NCBI RefSeq assembly: GCF_019218635.1
Contig: NZ_JAHUZB010000007.1
Location: 120,846-184,845, forward strand
DNA length: 64,000 nt
Source: Enterococcus alishanensis
Lineage (GTDB): Bacteria; Bacillota; Bacilli; Lactobacillales; Enterococcaceae
Direction: 5' to 3'
The position numbers were made by a program, and so were the translations under genes. A model generated the notes under the pieces. That model did no database searches. It was given only the letters and a program-made list of their open reading frames with translations, and had not been told where the DNA came from. This document shows positions 43,507-52,825 of the stretch, in pieces. Each line of letters starts with the position of its first letter. The first letter of the stretch is position 1.

Positions 43507-44415
43507 TCAATCAAAAACATGTGAGCCACTGATAATTATTTCTGAGGGTGATAACGTGGCTTCTTCAATGGTGGCTCCAGAATTTTTTAGATATTCTTTT
43601 ACAATATGATAGCCGATGGTATATCCAGCATTTCTGGAAAGTCCAACTGGCGCATAACCCTGTTCTCGTGCAACTTCATCGCCATACATATATGCGGCAA
43701 CTTCCTCAAAGCCACGTCCTTTACGACCGTCCTTTATTACTTCAATTGAGTAAGCTAATTCTTCTTCATCGTAATCTTGCACCCAAGGACCACGCTGTTC
43801 AATTCCAAATAAGGATTCGGCAAAAACTTCTGCCAAGCCTTCAATAACTAAATATTCTTCTACGCTGACATCTCCGTGATTAAAAGGAGCATAAGTAAAC
43901 CGGATATTATGATTGAATTCATGGGCTAAGGCTGATTTTAAGCGTGTACGATTATAGTCGTTAGGAAAAACAATTAAAATCATGTAGCCAGGAATCCCTC
44001 CAAAACCGCTATAACCTTCACTTGCCATCACAATTTTATTCTCAGGATCAGCCAGAAGTATATTGAGAACAAATTCTTTCAAAGGAATCTCGTAACCAAT
44101 ATTTTCAAACCTAGCAATTCCTGTATCAATCACTGCTTGATACTCCTCAAAAATCTTTGTCGCTTTTAACTCAGAAATTTGGTCGGCAATTAGATCAACG
44201 CTTTTTCTAGGCGTCCACATCCCCATCATCTCCGAAGCCATGACTACATCATAGCCTCCTGGTGTTTTTGGTAGAAGTGGCGCATTTAGATATTGCCACA
44301 TCTTTTCCATTGGCTGCATAATTTCATAGCGAAAACTATTCTCGTCAGCTTGGCCATTGATTGCTTTTTCATAAAACGATAATGAATCAATTAATTGAAC
44401 CTGCTTTTTTCCCAT
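43507..44415 (-). CDS. DUF2268 predicted zinc-dependent protease
   Basis: 302 residues, soluble. LAHEFNHNIRF gives the HExxH-like zinc motif (HEFNH, about residue 165), and VIEGLAEVFAESLFG about 40 residues on supplies the third acidic ligand. This is the DUF2268 family of predicted metallopeptidases (gluzincin-like). No signal peptide, so probably cytoplasmic. The promoter carries a 19-base spacer as in MerR-controlled genes, which suggests induction by a small molecule; a MerR gene is not adjacent. Substrate unknown. Confidence 0.85.
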   Translation of the reverse strand: MGKKQVQLIDSLSFYEKAINGQADENSFRYEIMQPMEKMWQYLNAPLLPKTPGGYDVVMASEMMGMWTPRKSVDLIADQISELKATKIFEEYQAVIDTGIARFENIGYEIPLKEFVLNILLADPENKIVMASEGYSGFGGIPGYMILIVFPNDYNRTRLKSALAHEFNHNIRFTYAPFNHGDVSVEEYLVIEGLAEVFAESLFGIEQRGPWVQDYDEEELAYSIEVIKDGRKGRGFEEVAAYMYGDEVAREQGYAPVGLSRNAGYTIGYHIVKEYLKNSGATIEEATLSPSEIIISGSHVFD

Positions 44416-44436
44416 AATGATTCCCCCTTCTTTTTT

Positions 44437-44467
44437 AGAATAAGGGTTTACGCAACGTCAATGTCAA
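44437..44467 (-). promoter_or_regulatory. MerR-type promoter of the DUF2268 gene
   Basis: On the minus strand TTGACA (44467-44462) and TATTCT (44442-44437) are separated by 19 bases instead of 17, and the spacer holds an imperfect dyad TGACGTTGCGTAA. Overlong spacers with a central dyad are the signature of promoters twisted open by MerR-family activators. The cognate regulator is not visible in the window. Confidence 0.65.
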
Positions 44468-44720
44468 GTGGAGAAATTTATTTTAGCCAAGAGTATTTTT
44501 GTAACGTCTATATTTTTTTGTTGATTAAGCGATAGATTGGTTGTCTACTACATTTTTTAATACTTTTTCTACGTCCTCTTCATAATCATAATATAGTGTC
44601 TAAAAAACTAAGGAACCATTTTATTTTTAGTCTAACTATCAATAATTTTTCTTTTACCATCAAAATAATCATAAAAATTAAATAAATATTGAATTTCTCC
44701 TTTTTGTTGGGTAATATGTG
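44468..44720. other. Intergenic region before the iron-type ABC genes
   Basis: AT-rich, no gene or strong hairpin seen between the DUF2268 promoter and the Fur box. Confidence 0.4.
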
Positions 44721-44739
44721 ATTGAGAATCATTCTCAAT
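44721..44739. promoter_or_regulatory. Fur-box-like operator
   Basis: A perfect 9-1-9 palindrome, ATTGAGAAT, C, ATTCTCAAT, closely matching Fur boxes (TGATAATNATTATCA type). It ends 22 bases before the start of the ABC exporter gene, so iron (or a related metal) probably represses the operon. Confidence 0.8.
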
Positions 44740-44760
44740 TGCGAAAAAGGAGGAGTTACT

Positions 44761-46500
44761 TTGAAATCTCAAAATAGTCTTAGCTATTTATTTAAATTAG
44801 CTGGTCGTTCACGCTGGTTGTTACTTTTTTCTGGAATCTTTAGTCTCATTTCAGGCTTATTAGACTTTGTCCCATTCATTATGCTTTATCGAGTATTGCT
44901 TTTTTTATTCGGTGAAAATCCTAATGGTGAATTGGCAACGCAATACGCGATATATGCAATAATTGCTATTGTTTTTAAATTTTTAACAAGTATTATCAGT
45001 GGTGCCCTTTCTCATATCGGCGCTTTTAATACACTTTATGAGATTCGGTGTCGTCTAAGCACTCATATTGCAAATATTCACTTAGGCTTTTTCACTAACA
45101 ACACTTCAGGTAAAATCAAAAAAGTGATTATTGAAGATACAGAACGTATTGAAACTTTGTTGGCTCATCAAGTACCCGATCTTGTAAAAGCCGTCACCGC
45201 ACCAATTATTATGTTTATCTATATGTGTACTGTTAACTGGCAAATGTCCGTCTCCCTCTTATTACCAATCGTTCTAGGGGCTGCTGTGATTATGTTAGGC
45301 ATGCGTAGCAGTGGCAGTTATATGCCCCTTTATCATCAGCTAACAGGCAAATTAAATTCTTCTATCATGCAGTTTATCAATGGTATGAATGTGATGAAAG
45401 CTTTTAACGTGACTGCAAAAGGCTTCAAACAGTATTCCGATACTGTTGAGGAATACCACGTGATGTGGACAGAATGTACAAAAGCCCAAGGTCCTTACTA
45501 TGCAATTTTCATGGTATTAATTGAATCAGGTATTTACTTCAGCTTCCCTATTGGTGGCTGGATGTACTTAAATGATGCCATTGATTTACCCGTTTACCTT
45601 TTCTTCATCGTGATGAGCATTGTCTTTTTAACTTCTCTAAAAAGTTTGTCTAATTTTTCTGTTGCCATTATGCAAATCATGACCGGGACAGAAAAAATTA
45701 AAGAAATCATGGATGTGCCAAATCAGCACTTTGGCTCTGTTTCAACGATGAGTCAGGAATTAAATGCGCTCGATTTTGCGAATGTTACTTTTGCTTATGA
45801 AAAAGAAAATGTGTTAAAGGATCTTTCGTTGCATATTCCTGCAAATAGTTTGACGGCATTTGTTGGCGTTTCAGGTTCTGGAAAATCAACGACTGCACAA
45901 TTGATTCCCCGTTTTTGGGACAATCAAAACGGATCAATCAAGATGGATCAAACAATGCTTAAAGATTTTTCTGAAAAATCACTGATGGAAAATGTTAGCT
46001 TTGTTTTTCAGGATGCCTTTATGCTCCATGACACTATCCGAATGAATATCGCTGTTGGAAAGACCGATGCTACGGAAGATGAAATCATTGCAGCAGCTAA
46101 AGCAGCACAAATTCATGATATGATTATGGGCCTTCCAGAAGGTTATGACACGATTTTTGGAGAAGCTGGGGTAAAAATGTCTGGCGGTGAAAAACAGCGG
46201 ATTTGTATTGCTCGAGCTATTTTAAAAAATTCTCCGGTCTTGGTATTAGATGAAGCCACTAGCTTTACTGATATTGAAAATGAGCGGAAAATCCAACTAG
46301 CTCTTGGGGAATTGCTGAAAGATAAAACCACAATAATGATTGCTCATCGCTTGCATACCATCATCAATGCGAATCAAATTTGTGTATTTGATGACGGTCG
46401 AATTATTGAGCAAGGAACCCATCAAGAACTTTTAGACAAAGCTGGAAAGTATGCTCATATGTGGACAGCGTATACATCAGAAAGAGCGGTGATAAGATGA
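44761..46500 (+). CDS. ABC exporter half-transporter, first subunit (iron-regulated)
   Basis: 579 residues from TTG 44761, chosen because AAAAGGAGGAG ends eight bases before it; an upstream in-frame ATG at 44722 falls inside the Fur box. Type IV ABC exporter: membrane domain of six helices (about 20-310), then ATPase with GVSGSGKST (Walker A), MSGGEKQRICIAR (signature) and VLVLDEATS (Walker B). Forms a heterodimer with the next gene product; gene pairs like this behind a Fur box resemble YbtP/YbtQ and IrtA/IrtB, which handle siderophores. The substrate here is inferred from the Fur box only. Confidence 0.88.
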   Translation: MKSQNSLSYLFKLAGRSRWLLLFSGIFSLISGLLDFVPFIMLYRVLLFLFGENPNGELATQYAIYAIIAIVFKFLTSIISGALSHIGAFNTLYEIRCRLSTHIANIHLGFFTNNTSGKIKKVIIEDTERIETLLAHQVPDLVKAVTAPIIMFIYMCTVNWQMSVSLLLPIVLGAAVIMLGMRSSGSYMPLYHQLTGKLNSSIMQFINGMNVMKAFNVTAKGFKQYSDTVEEYHVMWTECTKAQGPYYAIFMVLIESGIYFSFPIGGWMYLNDAIDLPVYLFFIVMSIVFLTSLKSLSNFSVAIMQIMTGTEKIKEIMDVPNQHFGSVSTMSQELNALDFANVTFAYEKENVLKDLSLHIPANSLTAFVGVSGSGKSTTAQLIPRFWDNQNGSIKMDQTMLKDFSEKSLMENVSFVFQDAFMLHDTIRMNIAVGKTDATEDEIIAAAKAAQIHDMIMGLPEGYDTIFGEAGVKMSGGEKQRICIARAILKNSPVLVLDEATSFTDIENERKIQLALGELLKDKTTIMIAHRLHTIINANQICVFDDGRIIEQGTHQELLDKAGKYAHMWTAYTSERAVIR

Positions 46501-48230
46501 TTCAGATTATTAAGAATATCCAATTTATTATTGGAGAACAAACCAAATTGTTAGTCAAACCTTTGCTATTGGCGATTTTAGATGCTTTTCTTAATATGTT
46601 TTTTTATGGCGTAATGATTTTAGGGATTGTTCGATTAGTGGAGAGGAGTTTTACTAGAGATTTTTTTATTCAGTGTGTTTTCTTTCTAACAATCGTTTTT
46701 GTGATTCGTCTTTTTCTATCGCGGTTTACTTATAATTCTATGCAGATCAATGGATCAATCATTGTCACAAAGTTAAGAATTCAGTTGGCTGATCACGTTC
46801 GAGGTTTAAATTCTGGCTTTTTCAATCAGAATAGTATCGGCAAGCTTACCAGTAATTTCACTACCGACATTGCCGATTTTGAGCAGGTCTTAACCCACAA
46901 CTTCATTGATTTCTTTAAGGCGTTTTTTATGGTAACGATCGGAATTATTGCAGCAGTGGTAATTGATGTTCGTTTTGCACTGATTATTGTGATAATGATT
47001 TTAGTTGCCCTGCCTTTACTGATTGTCGGTGGCGCAAAAGGAAATAAACTTGCTGGAACCCACAGGGAAAAAATTAACGATGTCATTTCTCGTGTAGTGG
47101 AATACATTAACGGTATTAAAACTTTTAAATTGTACCAATTGAGTGGCGCAAAATTTCAGCGTTTAGATCAATCCTTCAATGATTTAAAAAAATCAGCCAT
47201 CAAAGTCGAACTGTCGTTAATACCATATGTTATGGTTTTTTCGACTATCGTCTCCTTTATTATTCCCGTGGCACTTGTTTGGGGCACTTATTTACTGACT
47301 AATGAAGCTAGTAGCCCAGAAAGTTTTATCGCTGTGCTGATACTAAGTATATCGATTTCTGGTCAGTTGATGGCCATCGGTATGCTTTATCCACAAATGA
47401 AATTCATTGCTAAATCTGCAGACAATTTGCGTGAAGTTTTATCAGCCAAACCTTTGAACTACCAAGTAGATGCTTTGGATGGAGCAAATCATGCGATTCA
47501 ATTAGAGGATGTGTCCTTTTCTTATGAGAATGGTGTACCTGTACTGAAAAATATTTACTGTGAGATTCCCGACGGAACTACAACCGCACTGATTGGACCT
47601 TCCGGCTCTGGAAAATCTACCATCATCCATTTGATTTCTCGCTTTTGGGACGTTCGGAGCGGCAAACTAACCATTGGTGGCGTGAATCTTACTACAGTAA
47701 AACCTGATGCTTTAACTAAGCATATCAGCTGTGTTTTCCAAGAAGTCTATCTATTTAACGATACCATTTTAAATAATATCAAAATCGCGAAACCAAATGC
47801 TGATCACAGTGAAGTTGTTGCCGCTTGCCAGGCTGCAAATTGTCATGATTTCATTTTGAAACTAGAAAATCGTTATGACACGATTGTAGGCGAAGGTGGT
47901 TCTACCCTTTCCGGAGGAGAGAAACAACGGATTTCGATTGCTCGAGCAATTTTAAAAGACGCACCTATTGTTCTTTTAGACGAAACAACATCTAGTCTCG
48001 ACGTCGATAATGAACGAGAAATTAATCAAGCTTTAGACAAACTGATGGAAAAGAAAACGGTGGTAGTTATCGCCCATCGTTTGAACACCATTATCAATGC
48101 CGACCAAATTATTGTACTGAATGAGGGTAAAATTCGAGAAAAAGGAACACACTTTGAACTCCTTGCAAACAATGACTGGTACGCCCAAATGTATCAAGAA
48201 CAAGTAAGCGCTCGTAACTGGGTGATTTAA
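46497..48230 (+). CDS. ABC exporter half-transporter, second subunit (iron-regulated)
   Basis: 577 residues from ATG 46497, which overlaps the previous stop as ATGA; a longer in-frame start at 46461 is unneeded. Six-helix membrane domain (about 20-310) and ATPase with GPSGSGKST, LSGGEKQRISIAR and IVLLDETTS. The Walker B region reads DETTS where DEATS is usual. Translationally coupled to its partner. Like the first subunit it belongs to the YbtPQ/IrtAB-like group by context. Confidence 0.9.
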   Translation: MIQIIKNIQFIIGEQTKLLVKPLLLAILDAFLNMFFYGVMILGIVRLVERSFTRDFFIQCVFFLTIVFVIRLFLSRFTYNSMQINGSIIVTKLRIQLADHVRGLNSGFFNQNSIGKLTSNFTTDIADFEQVLTHNFIDFFKAFFMVTIGIIAAVVIDVRFALIIVIMILVALPLLIVGGAKGNKLAGTHREKINDVISRVVEYINGIKTFKLYQLSGAKFQRLDQSFNDLKKSAIKVELSLIPYVMVFSTIVSFIIPVALVWGTYLLTNEASSPESFIAVLILSISISGQLMAIGMLYPQMKFIAKSADNLREVLSAKPLNYQVDALDGANHAIQLEDVSFSYENGVPVLKNIYCEIPDGTTTALIGPSGSGKSTIIHLISRFWDVRSGKLTIGGVNLTTVKPDALTKHISCVFQEVYLFNDTILNNIKIAKPNADHSEVVAACQAANCHDFILKLENRYDTIVGEGGSTLSGGEKQRISIARAILKDAPIVLLDETTSSLDVDNEREINQALDKLMEKKTVVVIAHRLNTIINADQIIVLNEGKIREKGTHFELLANNDWYAQMYQEQVSARNWVI

Positions 48231-48255
48231 CACTCGGAAAAATGTAGTGTCTGAA

Positions 48256-48482
48256 TGTACCGACCCTCAAAAGTTAGACCAAAAAACTAACATTTTGGGG
48301 GTCGATTTTTTTGGCTAAATACAGTTTCGAACCGAAACTGAAAATTGTTCATGAGTATTTAGATGGTAAGGGAGGTTATCAGTATCTGACAAAAAAAACG
48401 CTATTAATTTTTAGGTCAAGTAAGGGATTGAGTTAAAAACTATCATCCATCGTTCCGTGAAGAAGGACTGCTAACGCTCTCA
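48256..48482 (+). pseudogene. Decayed left end of an IS3-family (IS150-type) element
   Basis: TGTACCGACCCTCAAAAGTT at 48256 looks like the terminal repeat of IS150-group elements. After it the plus strand encodes LAKYSFEPKLKIVHEYLDGK and further transposase OrfA-like sequence; a frameshift then leads to KNYHPSFREEGLL, also OrfA-like. The rest of the element is absent. A remnant with no intact gene. Confidence 0.75.
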
Positions 48483-48580
48483 TGATGCCACACATAAAAA
48501 AAACAATATTGCCATATTTTCAACATACCTTCTTTTGTAAATTGGAGCATGGTACACTTGATTTGCGGAGGTGTTTTCAT

Positions 48581-48736
48581 TTGAACAAACTTGATACTAC
48601 TTGGTTATTAATCGGCATTTCTTTTCTACTTTTCGGTTTTACAATTGAAAAATTTTATTTTATATTAGCTGCACCCTTCTTGCTAATCGCGATTACAGAC
48701 CGTGACTCCCATAAAGACGAGCATGAAAATGGGTAA
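48581..48736 (+). CDS. Small hypothetical membrane protein
   Basis: 51 residues from TTG 48581, preceded by GGAGGTG at a proper distance; the longer frame from 48482 runs into the IS remnant and is not believed. Two adjacent hydrophobic segments (WLLIGISFLLFGFTI; FYFILAAPFLLIAI) and a charged C-terminus (DRDSHKDEHENG). No family recognised. Confidence 0.55.
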   Translation: MNKLDTTWLLIGISFLLFGFTIEKFYFILAAPFLLIAITDRDSHKDEHENG

Positions 48737-48873
48737 AACAAACTTACTCTTGATTTGATAGTTTACTTAGTGGTTAGCTGATTTTTTTAATGACATACAG
48801 CCTGTACATCTAATTTCCATTTAGCTAATAATAGTACCATTTATGCATTTTCCAATAATAAGGGGGAAATAAA

Positions 48874-49308
48874 ATGAAACAAAGTATTGTTCATATTGCT
48901 TTAGTAGTTGATGACTATGATGAGGCGATTAACTTTTTTACTCAAAAGCTCGATTTTGATCTAATAGAAGATACTTATCAGCCTGAACAAGATAAAAGGT
49001 GGGTTGTGGTCTCGCCTAAAAATTCAAATGGAACCACCATTTTGTTAGCAAAAGCTTCAAAACCAATTCAAAATGACTTTATCGGAAATCAAGCTGGCGG
49101 CAGAGTCTTCCTTTTTTTGGCTACTGATGACTTTTATCGAGATTATCACAACATGCTTTCAAAAGAAATTGAGTTTGTCAGAGAACCTAAAACTGCAGAT
49201 TACGGGATAGTCGCCGTCTTCAAAGACCTATATGGCAATTTGTGGGATCTGATTCAATTCAACGATGACCATTTAATGAGTATAAGAATGAATGATTCTA
49301 CCAAATAA
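48874..49308 (+). CDS. VOC-superfamily (glyoxalase-like) protein
   Basis: 144 residues, one VOC module: IVHIALVVDDYDEAINFFTQ at the start, VVVSPKNSNGTTILLAKAS, and FKDLYGNLWDLIQF at the end. Metal-ligand positions appear kept (His4 region and Glu/Asp near the C-terminus). Members are metal-dependent lyases, dioxygenases or antibiotic-binding resistance proteins; the reaction cannot be assigned. AAGGGGG precedes the ATG. Stands alone. Confidence 0.88.
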   Translation: MKQSIVHIALVVDDYDEAINFFTQKLDFDLIEDTYQPEQDKRWVVVSPKNSNGTTILLAKASKPIQNDFIGNQAGGRVFLFLATDDFYRDYHNMLSKEIEFVREPKTADYGIVAVFKDLYGNLWDLIQFNDDHLMSIRMNDSTK

Positions 49309-49859
49309 TAGAGTTGGTGGAATCTTATTTTTATGCCCTTTCTTTGAACCGCTTAAAAATTTTCAAAATTCTTCTATCCAAAATAGATAAAAAGTTAAAC
49401 TGGAAGTTTTCATAGAAAATGAAATAAAACAGTTTAAAGAAAACAGAAAGTCATTAAGAAAGACCTTATAGAATACCAACCTAGTTTAGTTATCAAAAAA
49501 AGCACTAGAATGAACGTGATTTATGCAAAATAAAGAGCCTACTTTTTTAATGAAAGTAGGCTCTATAAAATAATGTTTACTTCTATGTCAAATAGACCTA
49601 AATATTGCGCCAATTAACAGTTAAATTGAGACATGAATTTTTTATTACCTGATCCTAATTGTGCATTCACTTTTGTTTCCAAATACTATATTATTCAATT
49701 TTTTAGACAGAGAGCGAATTTATAGGGCAATAGTTATTGGAGGTCGCCATCCAGATAGTTGATAACTAAGTATTTAATCACAGGTCAAATTATATGAAAA
49801 AAAAGCAATTAAATTTTAGTAGTATCAACAACATTTACGAGAATATTTCTAGTTTTCGT
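49309..49859. other. Intergenic region with dispersed hairpin repeat
   Basis: No gene. AGAGCCTACTTT (49534-49545) and AAAGTAGGCTCT (49553-49564) form a perfect 12-bp stem preceded by GTGATTTATGCAAAATAAA. A diverged copy of this unit with the same lead-in lies at 55181-55275. No other content recognised. Confidence 0.5.
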
Positions 49860-50618
49860 CTATTCATCAAACAAAATATATTCTCGAAATTTTCGTGCTA
49901 AAATGGTTAAGATAATATTTAATCCGACCATAGAGTAACTTCCAGTAACCATGAGACTGGGTAATTCACTGGTTTCGTAATAAAGTTGATAGTCTGCCGC
50001 ATCACTCAAAAAGTTTTTCCCAAAAAAAGTAACGGAACAAATCGGCACCTTAATTAATTGCAGGTTTTTTATAGCATTTTTAATAGCTGGTGTATTGCCA
50101 CTCAATGAAGTAACAATAACTAAATCATCAGCCGTAAGTGTTTGGCTAATCATTTCAAAATTAGTCTCACCAGAAATTAAATAATTAGGTCTCCCCGATA
50201 GAAAAAGATCGTTAGAAAAATCTTTTGTATAATTATTTTGAGTAAAACCGGTTGCGTACAGATAAAGTTGATTGGCTTGTTTAATTTTATCCAATAGTGG
50301 TTGAAAATTAGTTTGGCTAGCATATTGGAACGTTTGATCAATTTCTTTTTGTAGAGTAGCTACTAAATCAGTCGGTGCAATCGTTGTTTGAAGTAAAGAT
50401 TGTTCGATCGAGTATTTCATTTCTGAGAACCCTCTAAAACCTATTTTTTTTGCTAATCGCAAAACAGAACTTTTTGAAGATAGTAGCTTGTTTCCTAATT
50501 CATTTATGGAAAGTGTGATTACTTCAGTCTTATGATTGAGGATATAATAAATCATCTCTTGTTCATTTTTAGACAATTTTTCAAAATTAATTTTAATATG
50601 TTGGTCGAAATTCATCAA
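49860..50618 (-). CDS. MurR/RpiR-family transcriptional regulator
   Basis: 252 residues. N-terminal HTH_6 domain (about 1-77: LSINELGNKLLSSKSSVLRL, RGFSEMKYSI) and C-terminal SIS sugar-phosphate-binding domain (about 105-240: LYLYATGFTQNN, DDLVIVTSLSGNT). RpiR regulators sense phosphosugars. It is the last gene after the PTS and glucosidase genes on the same strand, 75 bases below the glucosidase, and probably controls them. The phosphosugar is unknown. Confidence 0.9.
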   Translation of the reverse strand: MMNFDQHIKINFEKLSKNEQEMIYYILNHKTEVITLSINELGNKLLSSKSSVLRLAKKIGFRGFSEMKYSIEQSLLQTTIAPTDLVATLQKEIDQTFQYASQTNFQPLLDKIKQANQLYLYATGFTQNNYTKDFSNDLFLSGRPNYLISGETNFEMISQTLTADDLVIVTSLSGNTPAIKNAIKNLQLIKVPICSVTFFGKNFLSDAADYQLYYETSELPSLMVTGSYSMVGLNIILTILARKFREYILFDE

Positions 50619-50693
50619 AAAAGCCTCCTGTCTTCTTAATACTAAAGAAAAAACTATCAGAAATCAAACAATCTCCGATAGTTTTAAAACTGA

Positions 50694-52370
50694 TTATTTT
50701 AAAAGAAAAACGACTGCTTCGTAAGGACGTAGAGGCATTGTTTTGGAAAGAGTTTCGATTTTTTCTGGATAGTTTCCGATTAATTTCTCACCATTTTTTT
50801 CTACTAAATCTTTTGGAATCTCAACATTAACTGTATCTGGACTAAAAGAACATAGCACTAATAAAGTTTCTCCTTGATATTTTCTCAAGTAACTATAAAC
50901 TGCTGAGTCCTCCTCATTAATCAATTGATACTCACCCAACTGAATAATCGGATATGCTTTTCTTAAAGCAATTAGTTTCTTATAGTAGTAAAAAATAGAA
51001 TTTTCATCCTGCAAAGCTTTTTGAACATTGATCGTCTGATTGTCTGGTGAATAGTCAATCCAAGGTTTTGCCTTTGAAAAACCACTGTCAGACTCACCAT
51101 TCCATGGCATGGGTGTACGAGCGTTATCCCGTGATTTTAAATAAACCGACTGTTTAATATATTCCTCAGATTCCCCTGCTGCCAGCATTTCTTGATAAAA
51201 ATATTTAGTTTCAATATCTTGATATTCCTCAATTTCAGTAAAGGGAACGTTTTTCATTCCAATTTCTTCCCCTTGAAAAATAAAAGGTGTTCCCTTCATC
51301 ATATGAAGCAAAGTTGCTAGCATTTTCGCCGAAGTCTCTCGATAAACGCCATCATCACCAAAACGAGTCACCGCTCGCGGTTGATCATGATTGCTCCAGT
51401 ATAATGAATTCCAACCATTGGCTAATTTATTTTGCCACTCGGTTAAGACTTTTTTCAAATCACTTAACTTAAATCGAATATCTGAAAACTTTCCATACTT
51501 TCCGTAATCCAAATGCATATGATCAAAATGGAAAACCATGTCTAGTTCTTTTCTTTCAGGAAAAGTATAGAGTTGAGCTTGCGTGCTGTTTGTATTTGGC
51601 GTTTCCCCCACTGTCATAACATCAAAATCACTTAAAACTTCGTGATTCATTTCCTGCAAAAATTCGTGAACTCTAGGACCGTTAGAAGCGCCTGCATAGT
51701 ATGATTTTGTATATGCTAAAGTTTGAGACGCATCTGGATAAGCAGGGTCCTTACTGATTAAGCTGATGACATCCATCCGAAAACCATCAATTCCCAACTC
51801 AAACCATTTTCGCATCATTTGATAAATCTCTTGTCTGACAGTTTCACTTTCCCAATTTAAATCCGGCTGTTCTTTAGCAAAACAATGAAGATAGTATTGA
51901 TTACGACTTTCTACATATTCCCAAGCTGGACCACCAAAAGTGGATCCCCAATTATTTGGTGCCGATCCATCGGGTTTAGGATCTTTCCAAATATAGTAGT
52001 CAGCATAGTCATTTTTACGATCTTTTTTAGATTCAATAAACCAATGATGCAAATCGCTAGTATGATTCACTACCAAATCCAAAATAATTTTTATATTGAA
52101 TTCATGGGCTTTATTTAATAGTTCTTGAAAATCAGCCATCGTGCCATATTGAGGCAATATTTTTTCGTAATCCGAAATATCATATCCGTTATCAACTAAG
52201 GGGGATTCAAAAATCGGATTCAACCAAATAACATCAATTCCTAAATTAGCTAAATAGGGAAGCTTTTCAATAATCCCTTGGAGATCTCCAATCCCATCAT
52301 TATTGCTGTCTTTAAAACTCAGGGGATACACTTGATACACAACACTGCTCTTCCACCATTCAACAGCCAT
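50694..52370 (-). CDS. Alpha-glucosidase, GH13 (oligo-1,6-glucosidase-like)
   Basis: 558 residues, the usual length of GH13 subfamily 31 enzymes. WWKSSVVYQVYPLSFKDSNN at the start, DLVVNHTSDLHHWF (conserved region I), GIDGFRMDVI (nucleophile Asp, region II), MTVGETP (acid/base Glu, region III) and YWSNHDQPR (region IV). Cleaves terminal alpha-1,6- or related glucosidic bonds of short oligosaccharides; phosphorylated sugars brought in by the PTS are also possible. Its start overlaps the end of the EIIA gene by one base. No signal peptide, so intracellular. Confidence 0.93.
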   Translation of the reverse strand: MAVEWWKSSVVYQVYPLSFKDSNNDGIGDLQGIIEKLPYLANLGIDVIWLNPIFESPLVDNGYDISDYEKILPQYGTMADFQELLNKAHEFNIKIILDLVVNHTSDLHHWFIESKKDRKNDYADYYIWKDPKPDGSAPNNWGSTFGGPAWEYVESRNQYYLHCFAKEQPDLNWESETVRQEIYQMMRKWFELGIDGFRMDVISLISKDPAYPDASQTLAYTKSYYAGASNGPRVHEFLQEMNHEVLSDFDVMTVGETPNTNSTQAQLYTFPERKELDMVFHFDHMHLDYGKYGKFSDIRFKLSDLKKVLTEWQNKLANGWNSLYWSNHDQPRAVTRFGDDGVYRETSAKMLATLLHMMKGTPFIFQGEEIGMKNVPFTEIEEYQDIETKYFYQEMLAAGESEEYIKQSVYLKSRDNARTPMPWNGESDSGFSKAKPWIDYSPDNQTINVQKALQDENSIFYYYKKLIALRKAYPIIQLGEYQLINEEDSAVYSYLRKYQGETLLVLCSFSPDTVNVEIPKDLVEKNGEKLIGNYPEKIETLSKTMPLRPYEAVVFLLK

Positions 52371-52789
52371 TATTCATCCTCCTCATCAATTGTTTGTTCT
52401 GTTAAAAAATCATTTACATAAATAAGTTGTTCTCTTCCTTCTTTAATTCCTTGTCGTAAGTTCTCTGGATCAATTGCCTCTTCACCCAGAGGTAATAAAC
52501 AAGCCATAATTACCGGTAAATTCATTCCAGTAATGACATGAATATTCGGCAAACTTAGATATCTAATGAAATTTTGATTGACCGATCCTCCTAAAAGATC
52601 AGTGAAAATAATTGCTTCATCTGTATCTGTAAGATCAGCCAAAGCGCTATCAATTTCCTGATCAACTGGTGTATTTGCTGTATAGGCAGCAATTGTTGTG
52701 ACATCTCCAAGATTAGGCATGATATATTCTAAAGTTTCTTTCATCCCTTTGGCCAGATTATGATGGCTAGCTAAAATAATTTTCCGCAT
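52370..52789 (-). CDS. PTS EIIA component, mannose family
   Basis: 139 residues. IILASHHNLAKGM holds the phospho-acceptor His (residue 9), followed by EAIIFTDLLGGSVNQNF, typical of the ManX-N/LevD fold. Takes phosphate from HPr and passes it to EIIB. Encoded after EIIB, EIIC and EIID and before the glucosidase. Confidence 0.92.
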   Translation of the reverse strand: MRKIILASHHNLAKGMKETLEYIMPNLGDVTTIAAYTANTPVDQEIDSALADLTDTDEAIIFTDLLGGSVNQNFIRYLSLPNIHVITGMNLPVIMACLLPLGEEAIDPENLRQGIKEGREQLIYVNDFLTEQTIDEEDE

Positions 52790-52825
52790 AAAATGCTCCT
52801 TTTAAAATATAATTTGAACTAAATT

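Noticed and set aside
48482..48580. N-terminal extension of the small membrane protein
   Set aside because: It runs into the IS3 remnant, and a TTG with a good ribosome site exists at 48581.
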